A DNA stretch of 64,000 nt from an uncultured Oscillospiraceae bacterium (GCA_934655875.1 CAKUHB010000005.1:1-64000); one strand, 5' to 3'; positions 1 to 6,934 are shown, counted from the stretch's first letter. Numbers and translations are program-made. The notes: a model not told the origin generated them from the sequence alone.

Positions 1-23
1 GTTTTTATAAAGTTAGCCGCGCT

Positions 24-998
24 TCATCCGGCGCGCTGCCTGAGAAACTCCAGAAACAGGTCTTCAATTTCCTTGTCGCTTTTGAACTTGCTCAGGTACG
101 GTGCAAAGCGTTTTCGGTCAAAGCTCAGCTTTTCTGGCGGTGCGGCTGCACGCTGCGCTTCTTTTGCCCGCGCTTCCCGCCATGCGGCGTAGATTGCCTG
201 CTGATCCGCTGCCGGCGGCGGGCATTGTGCCTGAATAAATGTCATTGTCTGCTTGTTCAGTGCATAGCCTTCAATCTGACACATCTCAATGAACGTAGCC
301 TGCGTCGTTGCATCGTAATCCGCGATCAAGTCGGCGCAGGCCAGATTCAGCTTCTTTGGCGCATTCTCCACGATCTCAGCAAGCGGTGGGATCAGCTGTG
401 CCAGCTTGACCGCCTTGCGAATCTCATATTCTGTTACGCCGAAGAACTCCGCTACGATTTTTCGTGCGTTGTACCTTTGGCGATTGTCGCCAAAGGTTTC
501 AACTGCCGCATTTCGCTGTCCACAGCGGTTTCTTGCATCCAACAACGCTTTATACGCCTTACCGCGCTCAATGATCGTCAGATCCTGCCGCCGCAGAAGA
601 TTCGTCGCAATCGCAATGCTGATGGCACGCTGATCGTTGACGGTCATGACTGTTGCGGGAATATCCGTCCAGCCTGCCAACTTCGCTGCTTCTGTGCGGT
701 TATGCCCGGCCAGAATCTCGAATTCATCCGTTCCTGCAATGGGACGAACCAGAATCCGCTCATACAAGCCGTTCTCTTTTAATTCTTCCGCAAAGGCTTT
801 CAGCTTGGCGCGAGGGTAGGGGTGAAAGCCAATGTCGGCGGTAAAGAACGGACGCAGCTTTTCAATCGGCACGTCACGGAATTGCGTCTCTGTTTTCGGC
901 ACCGGCATTTGAAATATCTGTTCATACGCCGCGTCGCCGGTCTGCTGCTCGGACGCCTGCTGGGTCGCGCACATACGCTTGCGCAGCATCTCATTCAT
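24..998 (-). CDS. parB: ParB/RepB-like partition protein of an integrated element
   Basis: Predicted 324-residue ParB-superfamily protein that would act with the adjacent ParA in partition or maintenance of a mobile element. An N-terminal ParB domain covers about residues 40-150. The nucleotide-binding box reads ILAGHNRTEAAKLAG near residues 95-109, that is GHNR where chromosomal Spo0J has GERR. A helix-turn-helix-like middle region follows (about 175-200), then a charged C-terminal tail. I place the start at 998, just after the parA stop, because an upstream in-frame start would overlap parA by more than 60 bases and lacks a better ribosome site. It is co-transcribed with parA, with an 8-base gap. 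The GHNR variant and tRNA-end location favour a plasmid/ICE type over the chromosomal Spo0J. Family assignment is firm; the exact role is inferred. Confidence 0.82.
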   Translation of the reverse strand: MNEMLRKRMCATQQASEQQTGDAAYEQIFQMPVPKTETQFRDVPIEKLRPFFTADIGFHPYPRAKLKAFAEELKENGLYERILVRPIAGTDEFEILAGHNRTEAAKLAGWTDIPATVMTVNDQRAISIAIATNLLRRQDLTIIERGKAYKALLDARNRCGQRNAAVETFGDNRQRYNARKIVAEFFGVTEYEIRKAVKLAQLIPPLAEIVENAPKKLNLACADLIADYDATTQATFIEMCQIEGYALNKQTMTFIQAQCPPPAADQQAIYAAWREARAKEAQRAAAPPEKLSFDRKRFAPYLSKFKSDKEIEDLFLEFLRQRAG

Positions 999-1005
999 GT
1001 TCGCT

Positions 1006-1830
1006 CTAGCCAAGCTGCAGCACCTCCAAGGCGAGATTTCGATAGGACTCCGCCGCAGGATTGCCTGGCTCATAATCCAGAATACTCATACCAGCCATGG
1101 GGCACTCCGCAATGCGGATGGTGTACTCAATGGGGCGGTCAAAGACGTGCAGATCGTCGCCGTAGACCTCTCGGACGCTCTGCTGCACGCTTTTGCAGAG
1201 TTGCGGCCGGGACTGGTACATTGTCAGCAAAATGCCTGCGATCTTCAAATCCGGATTGAAATGCTTTTGTACGGAACGTACCATGTCCAGCACATCCGGG
1301 ATGCCCTCAGATGCAAGGAAGTGGGACTGCACCGGAATGATGCAGTAATCCGACGCGCTCAGCGCATTGACCGTCAAAAGTTCCTGCTTGAGTCCGCAGT
1401 CGATGATAATGTAGTCATAAACGTCGCGCAGCGGTTCCAGCACCTGCGTCAGCATCTTTTCTGCGCAGCGTTCAGATTCGTTCACGGCTTTGTACTGCGA
1501 AATCTGCATGACCTGAAGCCGCGCGGCCGCATCCGATAAGCGCCGGTTCGCAGGAATGAGATCCGGCTTGCCGTCCGTATGTAAGATGCAGCGCGGCAAA
1601 TGCAGCTCCAGATCCTCCGGGTAGTCGATAGCGGCAAGCAGAAGATTTGCCAGCGTATATTTCTGCTCAGCTGGGGTGTAACCCATAGACGCGGTGAGAT
1701 TGCCCTGCGGGTCGTTGTCGATGAGCAGCACGTGCTTGTCTTCATCTGCCAAAGCAGAAGCGAGATTCAGAGCGGTGGTTGTCTTACCGACGCCGCCCTT
1801 TTGATTCGTTACGCTAAATATAGTTGACAT
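1006..1830 (-). CDS. parA: ParA family ATPase (Soj-like) of an integrated element
   Basis: A 274-residue ParA/MinD-type P-loop ATPase. The deviant Walker A motif KGGVGKTT is at residues 11-18, the Walker A' region VLLIDNDPQGN at about 35-45, and the IIIDCG Walker B-like motif at about 118-123. No N-terminal DNA-binding extension is present, so it is a small type Ib/Soj-size ParA. Start chosen at 1830 because GGAGGG lies 7 bases upstream; a longer frame to 1908 would read through the operator-like repeats. It is the first gene of parA-parB, with a promoter at 1934-1963 and three TTCCAACA repeats between promoter and gene, which suggests autoregulation or a centromere site. Expected to act in DNA segregation or element maintenance. 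Confidence 0.88.
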   Translation of the reverse strand: MSTIFSVTNQKGGVGKTTTALNLASALADEDKHVLLIDNDPQGNLTASMGYTPAEQKYTLANLLLAAIDYPEDLELHLPRCILHTDGKPDLIPANRRLSDAAARLQVMQISQYKAVNESERCAEKMLTQVLEPLRDVYDYIIIDCGLKQELLTVNALSASDYCIIPVQSHFLASEGIPDVLDMVRSVQKHFNPDLKIAGILLTMYQSRPQLCKSVQQSVREVYGDDLHVFDRPIEYTIRIAECPMAGMSILDYEPGNPAAESYRNLALEVLQLG

Positions 1831-1887
1831 AATACATCCCTCCGATGTAACACGTTCAAAATTAAAAATCCAGATCCCTGAGAATCT

Positions 1888-1918
1888 TTCCAACAAATCT
1901 TCCAACAAGCTGTTGGAA
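1888..1918. promoter_or_regulatory. TTCCAACA repeats upstream of parA: candidate operator or parS
   Basis: TTCCAACA occurs at 1888-1895 and again at 1900-1907 (12-base period), and its exact complement TGTTGGAA lies at 1911-1918. The second and third copies form an inverted repeat with a 3-base centre. The array sits just downstream of the parA promoter, where partition operons commonly carry an operator or centromere. Function is inferred from position. Confidence 0.5.
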
Positions 1919-1933
1919 ACGGCTTAAAATAGG

Positions 1934-1963
1934 ATAATATGGGCTAATACAAAATAAACTCAA
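1934..1963 (-). promoter_or_regulatory. sigma-A-type promoter for parAB
   Basis: On the minus strand TTGAGT (1958-1963) and TATTAT (1934-1939) are separated by 18 bases, upstream of the repeat array and parA. A fair match to the housekeeping consensus. Confidence 0.45.
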
Positions 1964-2047
1964 AAAGCCGAAAACCCATTGATTTTCAAGGGATTATTGG
2001 GTATTCTATAACACGAACGGATACCGTCTAAAATCAGGCTTGCAGTT

Positions 2048-2092
2048 TTGGTAATGACGAGGTCGGCAGTTCGAATCTGCCCAGCAGCTCCA
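2048..2092 (+). other. 3' half of tRNA-Thr(GGT): likely attachment site of the parAB element
   Basis: The sequence folds as the 3' part of a tRNA. It has an anticodon loop TTGGTAA (2048-2054, anticodon GGT, threonine), 3' anticodon strand TGACG, a 5-base variable loop, T-arm GGCAG-TTCGAAT-CTGCC (2065-2081), acceptor strand CAGCAGC, discriminator T and CCA (2090-2092). The 5' half is absent: the bases before 2048 do not pair with TGACG and there is no D-arm. A tRNA broken at its anticodon loop, with foreign-type parAB on the 5' side and the native terminator on the 3' side, is the expected product of tyrosine-recombinase integration. The intact copy would be at the other, unseen end of the element. 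Confidence 0.75.
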
Positions 2093-2096
2093 AAAA

Positions 2097-2127
2097 CGGA
2101 TTATCCCATCGGGATAATCCGTTTTTT
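2097..2127 (+). terminator. Rho-independent terminator of the original tRNA gene
   Basis: Perfect 11-base-pair stem CGGATTATCCC/GGGATAATCCG with a 3-base loop, followed by six T (2122-2127), five bases after the tRNA CCA. Confidence 0.8.
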
Positions 2128-2140
2128 GTATCTCTCTCGT

Positions 2141-2158
2141 ATTCGAACTGCCGACCTC
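2141..2158 (-). repeat. inverted 18-base copy of the tRNA T-arm region
   Basis: The minus strand carries GAGGTCGGCAGTTCGAAT, identical to 2059-2076 on the plus strand. No acceptor stem or CCA follows, so it is a fragment and not a second tRNA. Confidence 0.7.
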
Positions 2159-2186
2159 CGCGCCGAAGGCGCATTGGCTTGAGAAA

Positions 2187-2220
2187 TGAGCCCTGCTTTC
2201 GGCAATGAAAGCAGGGCTCA
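2187..2220 (-). terminator. terminator after the CNNM/CorC gene
   Basis: Perfect 14-base-pair hairpin TGAGCCCTGCTTTC/GAAAGCAGGGCTCA with a 6-base loop. It ends six bases past the CNNM stop and is followed by TTTCTC on the minus strand; it may also work from the other side. Confidence 0.75.
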
Positions 2221-2225
2221 TTTCG

Positions 2226-3494
2226 TTATGCTATGGTGTTCAGGCTGTTGACCTCCGCGTGCGTACCTGTATGCGTGGTAACGCGGATCTGCTCGATATG
2301 ATGGTTGGCGACTCGTGTGATCTGCACATGCAGAGTCTCAAAGTCAAACGAAGCGCCGGACTCGGGGAGACGGCCAAACTGCTCCATGACCCAGCCGCTG
2401 ACGGAGGACATGTCCGAATCGGATTTCAGGCCGAAGTAGTCTGCAAAGTCGTCGAAGCTCATTTCGGCATCGACCAGATAGGTGTCATCGGAGCACTTGC
2501 TGATGGGCGTTTCTTCTTCATCATGTTCGTCCCAGATTTCGCCGACCAGCTCCTCCAGAATATCTTCCATCGTCACAATGCCGCAGGTTCCGCCGTATTC
2601 ATCGACGACCACGGCGACATGCGTTTTGGCCTGCTGGAGCTTTTTGAGCAGCAGACTGATGGATTCCATCTCTAACGCGTAGACCGGCGGCAGGATAATG
2701 TCCCGCAGCGGCTTGTCTGTCACGCCGCAGCCAACATAAAAATCCTTCTGGTGGATGGTGCCGAGAATGTTGTCGATCGAGTCCTGATAGATGAGAAGTC
2801 TTGAATATTTCGTCTCCGTGAACAGTGCGGCAACTTCTTCCTTTGTCGCCGTGACCGGGAGCGCAGCCAGATCGGTGCGGTGGATCAGGATATCCTCTGC
2901 GCGCTGCTCGGAGAAGTCGATTGCGTTTTTCAGAAGCTCGCCCTCATTTTTATCGATGCTGCCGTCCTGCTGCACCTCGTCGACGAGCATGAGAAGCTCC
3001 TCCTGCGACATTTTATTGTCAGAGCTGAGATGAAAGACCTTCGCCAGCAGCTTTTTCCAGAGCGAAAAAACGGCGTTCAGCGGCGTAAAGATCCAGATGA
3101 GGACTTGCAGCATCGGTGCGGAGAGCATGGCGCAGGTCTCTGCACAGTCCTTGGCAATGCTCTTTGGTGAAATTTCACCGAAGATCAGCACGACGACCGT
3201 GACAACGACGGTGGAGATCGTGGCGCCGGCGTCGCCGAAATGCTTGACAAACAGCACCGTGCCGATCGACGCCGTCGCGATATTCACAATGTTGTTGCCG
3301 ATCAGGATGGTAGACAGCAGACGGTCATAGCGCTCGAGCAGCTTGCAGACAAGTGCAGCTTTTTTATTTCCTTTCTCTGCAAGAGTTTTGAGTCTTGTTG
3401 TGTTCGCAGAGGAAAACGCCGTCTCCGTTGCCGAAAAATAGGCGGAGAGGAGCAGGCAGACTGCCATAATCATGATACAGGTCGTGGTAGACAA
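2226..3494 (-). CDS. CNNM/CorC family transporter (hemolysin C-like), probable Mg2+ transport
   Basis: A 422-residue membrane protein with the full CNNM layout: DUF21 transmembrane domain (about 1-190), paired CBS domains (about 205-325) and a C-terminal CorC/HlyC domain (about 335-410). Residues known in the family to line the Mg2+ site are present: SATETAF at 21-27 and FGEISPK at 105-111. GIVTMEDILEELVGE at 305-319 is the usual CBS2 motif. The start is TTG at 3494, ten bases after AAAGGAG; ATG at codon 8 is less well placed. The gene is alone in its unit. A sigma-A promoter lies about 210 bases upstream, and a 36-codon acidic leader ORF (3560-3670) sits in the leader, suggesting translation-coupled control by Mg2+. 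Known members act as Mg2+ exporters or exchangers in Bacillota; the ion here is inferred. Confidence 0.88.
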   Translation of the reverse strand: MSTTTCIMIMAVCLLLSAYFSATETAFSSANTTRLKTLAEKGNKKAALVCKLLERYDRLLSTILIGNNIVNIATASIGTVLFVKHFGDAGATISTVVVTVVVLIFGEISPKSIAKDCAETCAMLSAPMLQVLIWIFTPLNAVFSLWKKLLAKVFHLSSDNKMSQEELLMLVDEVQQDGSIDKNEGELLKNAIDFSEQRAEDILIHRTDLAALPVTATKEEVAALFTETKYSRLLIYQDSIDNILGTIHQKDFYVGCGVTDKPLRDIILPPVYALEMESISLLLKKLQQAKTHVAVVVDEYGGTCGIVTMEDILEELVGEIWDEHDEEETPISKCSDDTYLVDAEMSFDDFADYFGLKSDSDMSSVSGWVMEQFGRLPESGASFDFETLHVQITRVANHHIEQIRVTTHTGTHAEVNSLNTIA

Positions 3495-3559
3495 TGTAAG
3501 TAAACTCCTTTTCTGTTATCTGAAATCAATCATTTTGCCGGGATTCACTGATGCATTCC

Positions 3560-3670
3560 CTAAAGACGCAAAAAAGCACGTCCGCCCTGCATCTCGCAGC
3601 GCAGATATGCTCTGAAAAACAGATGACAGATCGAGTGTGTACTATGGCAGTCACTGTCGTCAGAATCCAT
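3560..3670 (-). CDS. 36-residue acidic leader peptide upstream of the CNNM transporter
   Basis: A short ORF not previously named. It starts MDSDDSDCHS, so four of the first seven residues are aspartate, and later becomes neutral to basic (ending RAFLRL). It has its own ribosome site AAAGGAA eight bases upstream of ATG at 3670, and a strong promoter at 3703-3730. It ends 65 bases before the CNNM start. Runs of acidic residues near a nascent N-terminus are known to destabilise translating ribosomes at low Mg2+; the E. coli MgtL leader (beginning MEPDP) controls mgtA this way. A similar role here is an inference from composition plus position. I cannot exclude a small functional protein or chance. 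Confidence 0.6.
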   Translation of the reverse strand: MDSDDSDCHSTHSICHLFFRAYLRCEMQGGRAFLRL

Positions 3671-3702
3671 TTGTTTCATTCCTTTCAAAATAAATCAGAC
3701 TT

Positions 3703-3730
3703 ATTATATCAGAAATCACGGTTGCGTCAA
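3703..3730 (-). promoter_or_regulatory. sigma-A promoter for leader ORF and CNNM gene
   Basis: Minus strand TTGACG (3725-3730), 16-base spacer, perfect TATAAT (3703-3708). It places the leader ORF at the start of the transcript. Confidence 0.75.
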
Positions 3731-3787
3731 GAAATATACTGTAAAGAAACTGCAACATGCCAGAGTTATGGCTGGCAGAGCGATATA

Positions 3788-3834
3788 CTCCCGCCATGCG
3801 CGGTGGTTGTGGGTTCGGCTGCGCATGGCGGGAG
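3788..3834. terminator. long hairpin after the nicotinamidase-like gene
   Basis: CTCCCGCCATGCGC (3788-3801) pairs perfectly with GCGCATGGCGGGAG (3821-3834) around a 19-base loop. It lies 24 bases past the stop of the minus-strand hydrolase. There is no clear T-run, so it may be a weak terminator or an mRNA-stabilising stem. Confidence 0.5.
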
Positions 3835-3857
3835 CAGTGGTTTTGAGATGCTGAAGG

Positions 3858-4370
3858 TTACATAATTTCAATCTGGCATTGCTTCATAACTGCCAGGGCA
3901 TTTTCGTGGCTCTGGGGCGTGACGCCGGCGCAGCAGGCGGCGCGGACGCGGATCGAAAGCTCCGGCAGAGCACCCTTGAGCATCATGGCGTTTGTGATGA
4001 CGCAGATATCTGTGCACAGGCCGACAAACTCCACCGATTCCAGCTCCGGCAGATGAGAGAGGTAGTCAATGAGCGCGGGGGAGCCAAAGCCGGGCTTGTC
4101 AAAGACGGGGGCGTCCATGACCGGGAGCGCTGTGTCGATCTGCCAGCCGTCGCTGCCCTCCAGACAGTGCGGAACCGGCAGCTTTTGCCCTTCCTGTGTG
4201 GTTAAGTAGTCCACATGGTGCGTGTCTCTGGTGAAGACGACGGTCTCGCCGCTGCTGCGGGCCTGGTGCAGGCGTGCGGCGACAGCCGGAACGATCGCCG
4301 CGGCGTCCTTTGTGCCGAGCGCACCGTCAATAAAATCCTTCTGCATATCGATAATGGCAAGAACCTTCAT
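3858..4370 (-). CDS. nicotinamidase/isochorismatase-family cysteine hydrolase
   Basis: A 170-residue cytosolic hydrolase. The catalytic triad of the family is visible: Asp8 in IIDMQKDF, Lys92 in FDKPGFG, and Cys123 in GLCTDICV. FTRDTHH (46-52) and His68 match the metal ligands Asp-His-His of PncA-type nicotinamidases, so conversion of nicotinamide to nicotinate is a reasonable guess; other amides remain possible. The start at 4370 has AGGAGGT seven bases upstream; 18 more in-frame codons further up have no better site. It is transcribed divergently from the marR operon and is followed by a long hairpin. A nadD gene elsewhere in the window could use its product. Confidence 0.82.
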   Translation of the reverse strand: MKVLAIIDMQKDFIDGALGTKDAAAIVPAVAARLHQARSSGETVVFTRDTHHVDYLTTQEGQKLPVPHCLEGSDGWQIDTALPVMDAPVFDKPGFGSPALIDYLSHLPELESVEFVGLCTDICVITNAMMLKGALPELSIRVRAACCAGVTPQSHENALAVMKQCQIEIM

Positions 4371-4395
4371 AAAGCAAACCTCCTGTTCAGCCCTC

Positions 4396-4401
4396 AGTAT
4401 A
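4396..4401 (-). promoter_or_regulatory. extended -10 element for the nicotinamidase-like gene
   Basis: The minus strand reads TGGTATACT (extended -10), 26 bases before the start codon. The -35 region is poor. It faces away from the marR promoter. Confidence 0.4.
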
Positions 4402-4433
4402 CCATATGCGAGCGTGAATTGCACAAAAATTTC

Positions 4434-4462
4434 TTGACAGACGCAGGGAACAACGCTATACT
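4434..4462 (+). promoter_or_regulatory. promoter of the marR operon
   Basis: TTGACA (4434-4439), 17-base spacer, TATACT (4457-4462). Confidence 0.8.
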
Positions 4463-4477
4463 TGTGATACTTAAAAA

Positions 4478-4491
4478 ATTTTAATTAAAAT
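4478..4491. promoter_or_regulatory. palindrome ATTTTAATTAAAAT: candidate MarR operator
   Basis: A perfect 14-base palindrome between the -10 box and the marR start, where a dimeric repressor would block transcription. Binding by the adjacent MarR protein is inferred. Low complexity makes chance possible. Confidence 0.45.
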
Positions 4492-4516
4492 ATTTTATGC
4501 AAAGAAAGGAGCTGCC

Positions 4517-4936
4517 ATGCTGCTTCAGACTATCGAAGCGCTGTTCCGCAAGTACCGGCTGTTTTGTTATCGGAAGCTGTTTTCCGCCGTGCGGGAAAAG
4601 CCCGGCAGTCTCAGTGCGACGGAAGCGTTTTCCGCGGATATCATTCATCTGCTCGGAAGTCCGACGATCTCCCAATTTGCCGACACCATCAGCATCTCCC
4701 AGCCGAACGCGACGTATAAGGTCAATCAGCTTGCCGCGAAGGGATATCTGCATAAAACGGTACAGGCGCATGACCGGCGCGAGATCGTGCTGACGACGTC
4801 GGAGAAATTTTCTGGATATTTTGATGAAAACGAAGACGAAATGCAGAACAAAGTTGCCGCGCTCTCTGCGCAGTTCACGCCGGAGGAGCTGGAAAGCGCC
4901 GAACGCGTGCTGCTTGCGCTCGATGCGCTTTTGTAA
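4517..4936 (+). CDS. MarR family transcriptional regulator
   Basis: A 139-residue winged-helix regulator. The DNA-recognition helix region SPTISQFADTISISQPNA lies at about 48-65, followed by the wing (KGYLHKTVQAHDRREIVL) with the DRRE signature of MarR proteins, and helical dimerisation segments at both ends. AAAGGAG sits five bases before the ATG. It is the first gene of a three-gene unit with the oxoamine synthase (16 bases on) and the reductase, so it probably controls them and itself via the palindrome at 4478-4491. A lipid-type ligand, as for FabT/FadR-like MarR proteins, would suit the neighbours but is a guess. Confidence 0.85.
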   Translation: MLLQTIEALFRKYRLFCYRKLFSAVREKPGSLSATEAFSADIIHLLGSPTISQFADTISISQPNATYKVNQLAAKGYLHKTVQAHDRREIVLTTSEKFSGYFDENEDEMQNKVAALSAQFTPEELESAERVLLALDALL

Positions 4937-4952
4937 CGAATAGGAGGACATT

Positions 4953-6140
4953 ATGGATATTTTTGAAAAATGCAATCAACGCTATATTCAGGATGAGGTC
5001 CGCGAGCTGGGCATCTATCCGTACTTTCACGCGCTGGAATCCAAGCAGGATACGGAAGTCATCATGGAGGGCAAGCGCCGGATCATGCTTGGCTCCAACA
5101 ACTATCTGGGCTTGACGACGAACCCGGCAGTCATTCAGGCAGGCGTCGAAGCGTATCAGACGCTTGGCTCCGGCTGCTCCGGCTCGCGGTTCCTCAACGG
5201 AACGCTGAAGCTCCATCTGGAGCTGGAGGAGGAGCTCGCGAAGTTTTTGCGGAAGGACGCGGTCGTGACGTTCTCGACCGGTTTCCAGTCGAACCTCGGC
5301 ATTATCAGCGCCATCGTGGGCATGCACGATTACGTCATCATGGACCGGGAGAACCATGCCAGCCTTTACGACGGCTGCCGCCTGTCCTACGGCAAGATGC
5401 TGCGCTACCGGCACAACGATATGGGCGATCTGGAAAAGAAGCTGCAGAAGGTCCCGGACAGCTGCGGCTGCCTGATCGTGACGGACGGCGTGTTTTCCAT
5501 GGGCGGCGATATTGCGAATCTGCCGGAGATCTGCACGCTGGCGCGCAAATACGGCGCACGTGTGATGGTTGACGACGCGCACGGTCTCGGCGTCATCGGT
5601 GAGGGCGGCCGCGGCACGGCAAGCTATTACGGGCTTGAAGACGAGGTCGATATCTACATGGGCACGTTCTCGAAGTCTCTGGCTTCGCTCGGCGGCTATA
5701 TGGCGGCCAGCACCCGTGTGGCGGACTATGTGCGCCATTCGTCGCGTCCCTTCATTTTTTCCGCGTCCATCCCGCCCGCGAACGCCGCTGCGGCGCTGGC
5801 AGCGCTGCGGCAGCTGGAGGCACACCCGGAGATCGTGACGAATCTGCAGGAGAATGCGCTCTATATGCGCGGCCTTCTGAATGAGCGGAAGATCAAAATG
5901 CGCCCGTCCAACGGCGACCGCATCCCGATCATCCCGATCTATACCTATGAGCCGATCCCGACGCTGACGATCGCGAAGGATCTGTATGAAAATGGTGTCT
6001 ATGTCAATTCGTCGCTTCCGCCTGCGGCGGCCCCGCATGAGTGTCTGCTCCGCACAAGCCTGATGGCGACGCATACGCACGCGCTGATCGAAGAAGCGGT
6101 CGACACGATCGCCGAGGTTCTGAGGAGGTATGACCTGTGA
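4953..6140 (+). CDS. PLP-dependent alpha-oxoamine synthase (BioF/Kbl/serine palmitoyltransferase family)
   Basis: A 395-residue fold-type I PLP enzyme that condenses an amino acid with an acyl-thioester and releases CO2. Family marks: GSGCSGSRFLNGT at 72-84, His135 in DRENHAS (stacks on PLP), Asp207/208 and His210 in VDDAHGLG, and Lys241 in TFSKSLASLGG (Schiff base). Length and motif order match BioF, Kbl and bacterial serine palmitoyltransferase alike. No bio genes and no threonine dehydrogenase are adjacent; instead a short-chain reductase overlaps the stop codon by 4 bases. That pairing fits serine palmitoyltransferase plus 3-ketosphinganine reductase better than biotin or threonine metabolism. 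The family call is firm; the substrate is unproven. Confidence 0.85.
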   Translation: MDIFEKCNQRYIQDEVRELGIYPYFHALESKQDTEVIMEGKRRIMLGSNNYLGLTTNPAVIQAGVEAYQTLGSGCSGSRFLNGTLKLHLELEEELAKFLRKDAVVTFSTGFQSNLGIISAIVGMHDYVIMDRENHASLYDGCRLSYGKMLRYRHNDMGDLEKKLQKVPDSCGCLIVTDGVFSMGGDIANLPEICTLARKYGARVMVDDAHGLGVIGEGGRGTASYYGLEDEVDIYMGTFSKSLASLGGYMAASTRVADYVRHSSRPFIFSASIPPANAAAALAALRQLEAHPEIVTNLQENALYMRGLLNERKIKMRPSNGDRIPIIPIYTYEPIPTLTIAKDLYENGVYVNSSLPPAAAPHECLLRTSLMATHTHALIEEAVDTIAEVLRRYDL

Positions 6141-6928
6141 GCAAGGTATGTGTGATCACGGGCGGAACGTCCGGCATCGGCAGGTGCACGGCACAGGCTA
6201 TGCTGGAAAAGGGCTATACCGTCTACGAACTGTCCCGCCGCGAGCAGGGGATCGCGGGGATGCACCATATCGTCGCAGACGTCACAAACGAGCAGACGCT
6301 TGCGGCGGCGGTCGCGGAGATTTTGCAGCGGGAGGAGCATATCGACGTCGTCATCAATAATGCGGGCTTCGGCATTTCCGGTGCGGTGGAGTTCACCCAG
6401 ACAGAGGATGCGCAGCACCAGCTGGATGTGAACTTCTTCGGCATGGTGCGTATGAACCGGCAGGTGCTGCCCGTTATGCGGAAGCAGGGCTATGGACGCA
6501 TCGTGAATCTCAGCTCCGTGGCCGGCGCGATCGCGATCCCGTTCCAGACCTATTATTCTGCCAGCAAGGCGGCAATCAACTCCTACACCATGGCGCTGGC
6601 CAACGAGGTCAAGCCGTTCGGCATTCAGGTTTGCTGCGTGCAGCCGGGCGATATTCGCACAGGCTTTACGGCTGCGCGGGAAAAGAACCAGCTGGGCGAC
6701 GATATCTACGGCGGGCGGATCGCGCGCTCGGTCGCTGGAATGGAGCGCGACGAGCAGACCGGCATGGCACCGGAAAAGGCAGGTGCGTTTATCGCGCATG
6801 TCGCGACCCGCAAGGGGATCAAGCCGGTCAATACGATCGGGCTGCAATACCAGTTTTTCTGCTTCCTTGCAAAGATCCTTCCGGCGAAGGCACTCAACTT
6901 CCTGGTCGGTCTGATTTACGCAAAATAA
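6137..6928 (+). CDS. short-chain dehydrogenase/reductase, possible 3-ketosphinganine reductase
   Basis: A 263-residue classical SDR. The nucleotide-binding motif TGGTSGIG is at 8-15, NNAG at 74-77, the catalytic Ser at 126/127, and YSASK at 140-144. The start is GTG, overlapping the previous stop as GTGA, with GAGGT upstream, so it is translationally coupled to the oxoamine synthase. The C-terminal portion carries hydrophobic segments (about 235-260) such as would suit a lipid substrate. The likely job is reducing the beta-keto product of the preceding enzyme. Other SDR substrates cannot be ruled out. Confidence 0.83.
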   Translation: MSKVCVITGGTSGIGRCTAQAMLEKGYTVYELSRREQGIAGMHHIVADVTNEQTLAAAVAEILQREEHIDVVINNAGFGISGAVEFTQTEDAQHQLDVNFFGMVRMNRQVLPVMRKQGYGRIVNLSSVAGAIAIPFQTYYSASKAAINSYTMALANEVKPFGIQVCCVQPGDIRTGFTAAREKNQLGDDIYGGRIARSVAGMERDEQTGMAPEKAGAFIAHVATRKGIKPVNTIGLQYQFFCFLAKILPAKALNFLVGLIYAK

Positions 6929-6934
6929 ACGAAA

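Noticed and set aside
2141..2158. A second tRNA gene on the minus strand
   Set aside because: Only the T-arm segment matches; there is no acceptor stem, anticodon arm or CCA.
3495..3702. An M-box (Mg2+) riboswitch upstream of the CNNM gene
   Set aside because: The conserved M-box sequence blocks are not visible on the minus strand; the leader instead holds a translated-looking acidic ORF.
3551..3865. A 104-codon plus-strand frame between CNNM and the hydrolase
   Set aside because: No ribosome site or family resemblance, and it runs through the CNNM promoter and a hairpin on the other strand.
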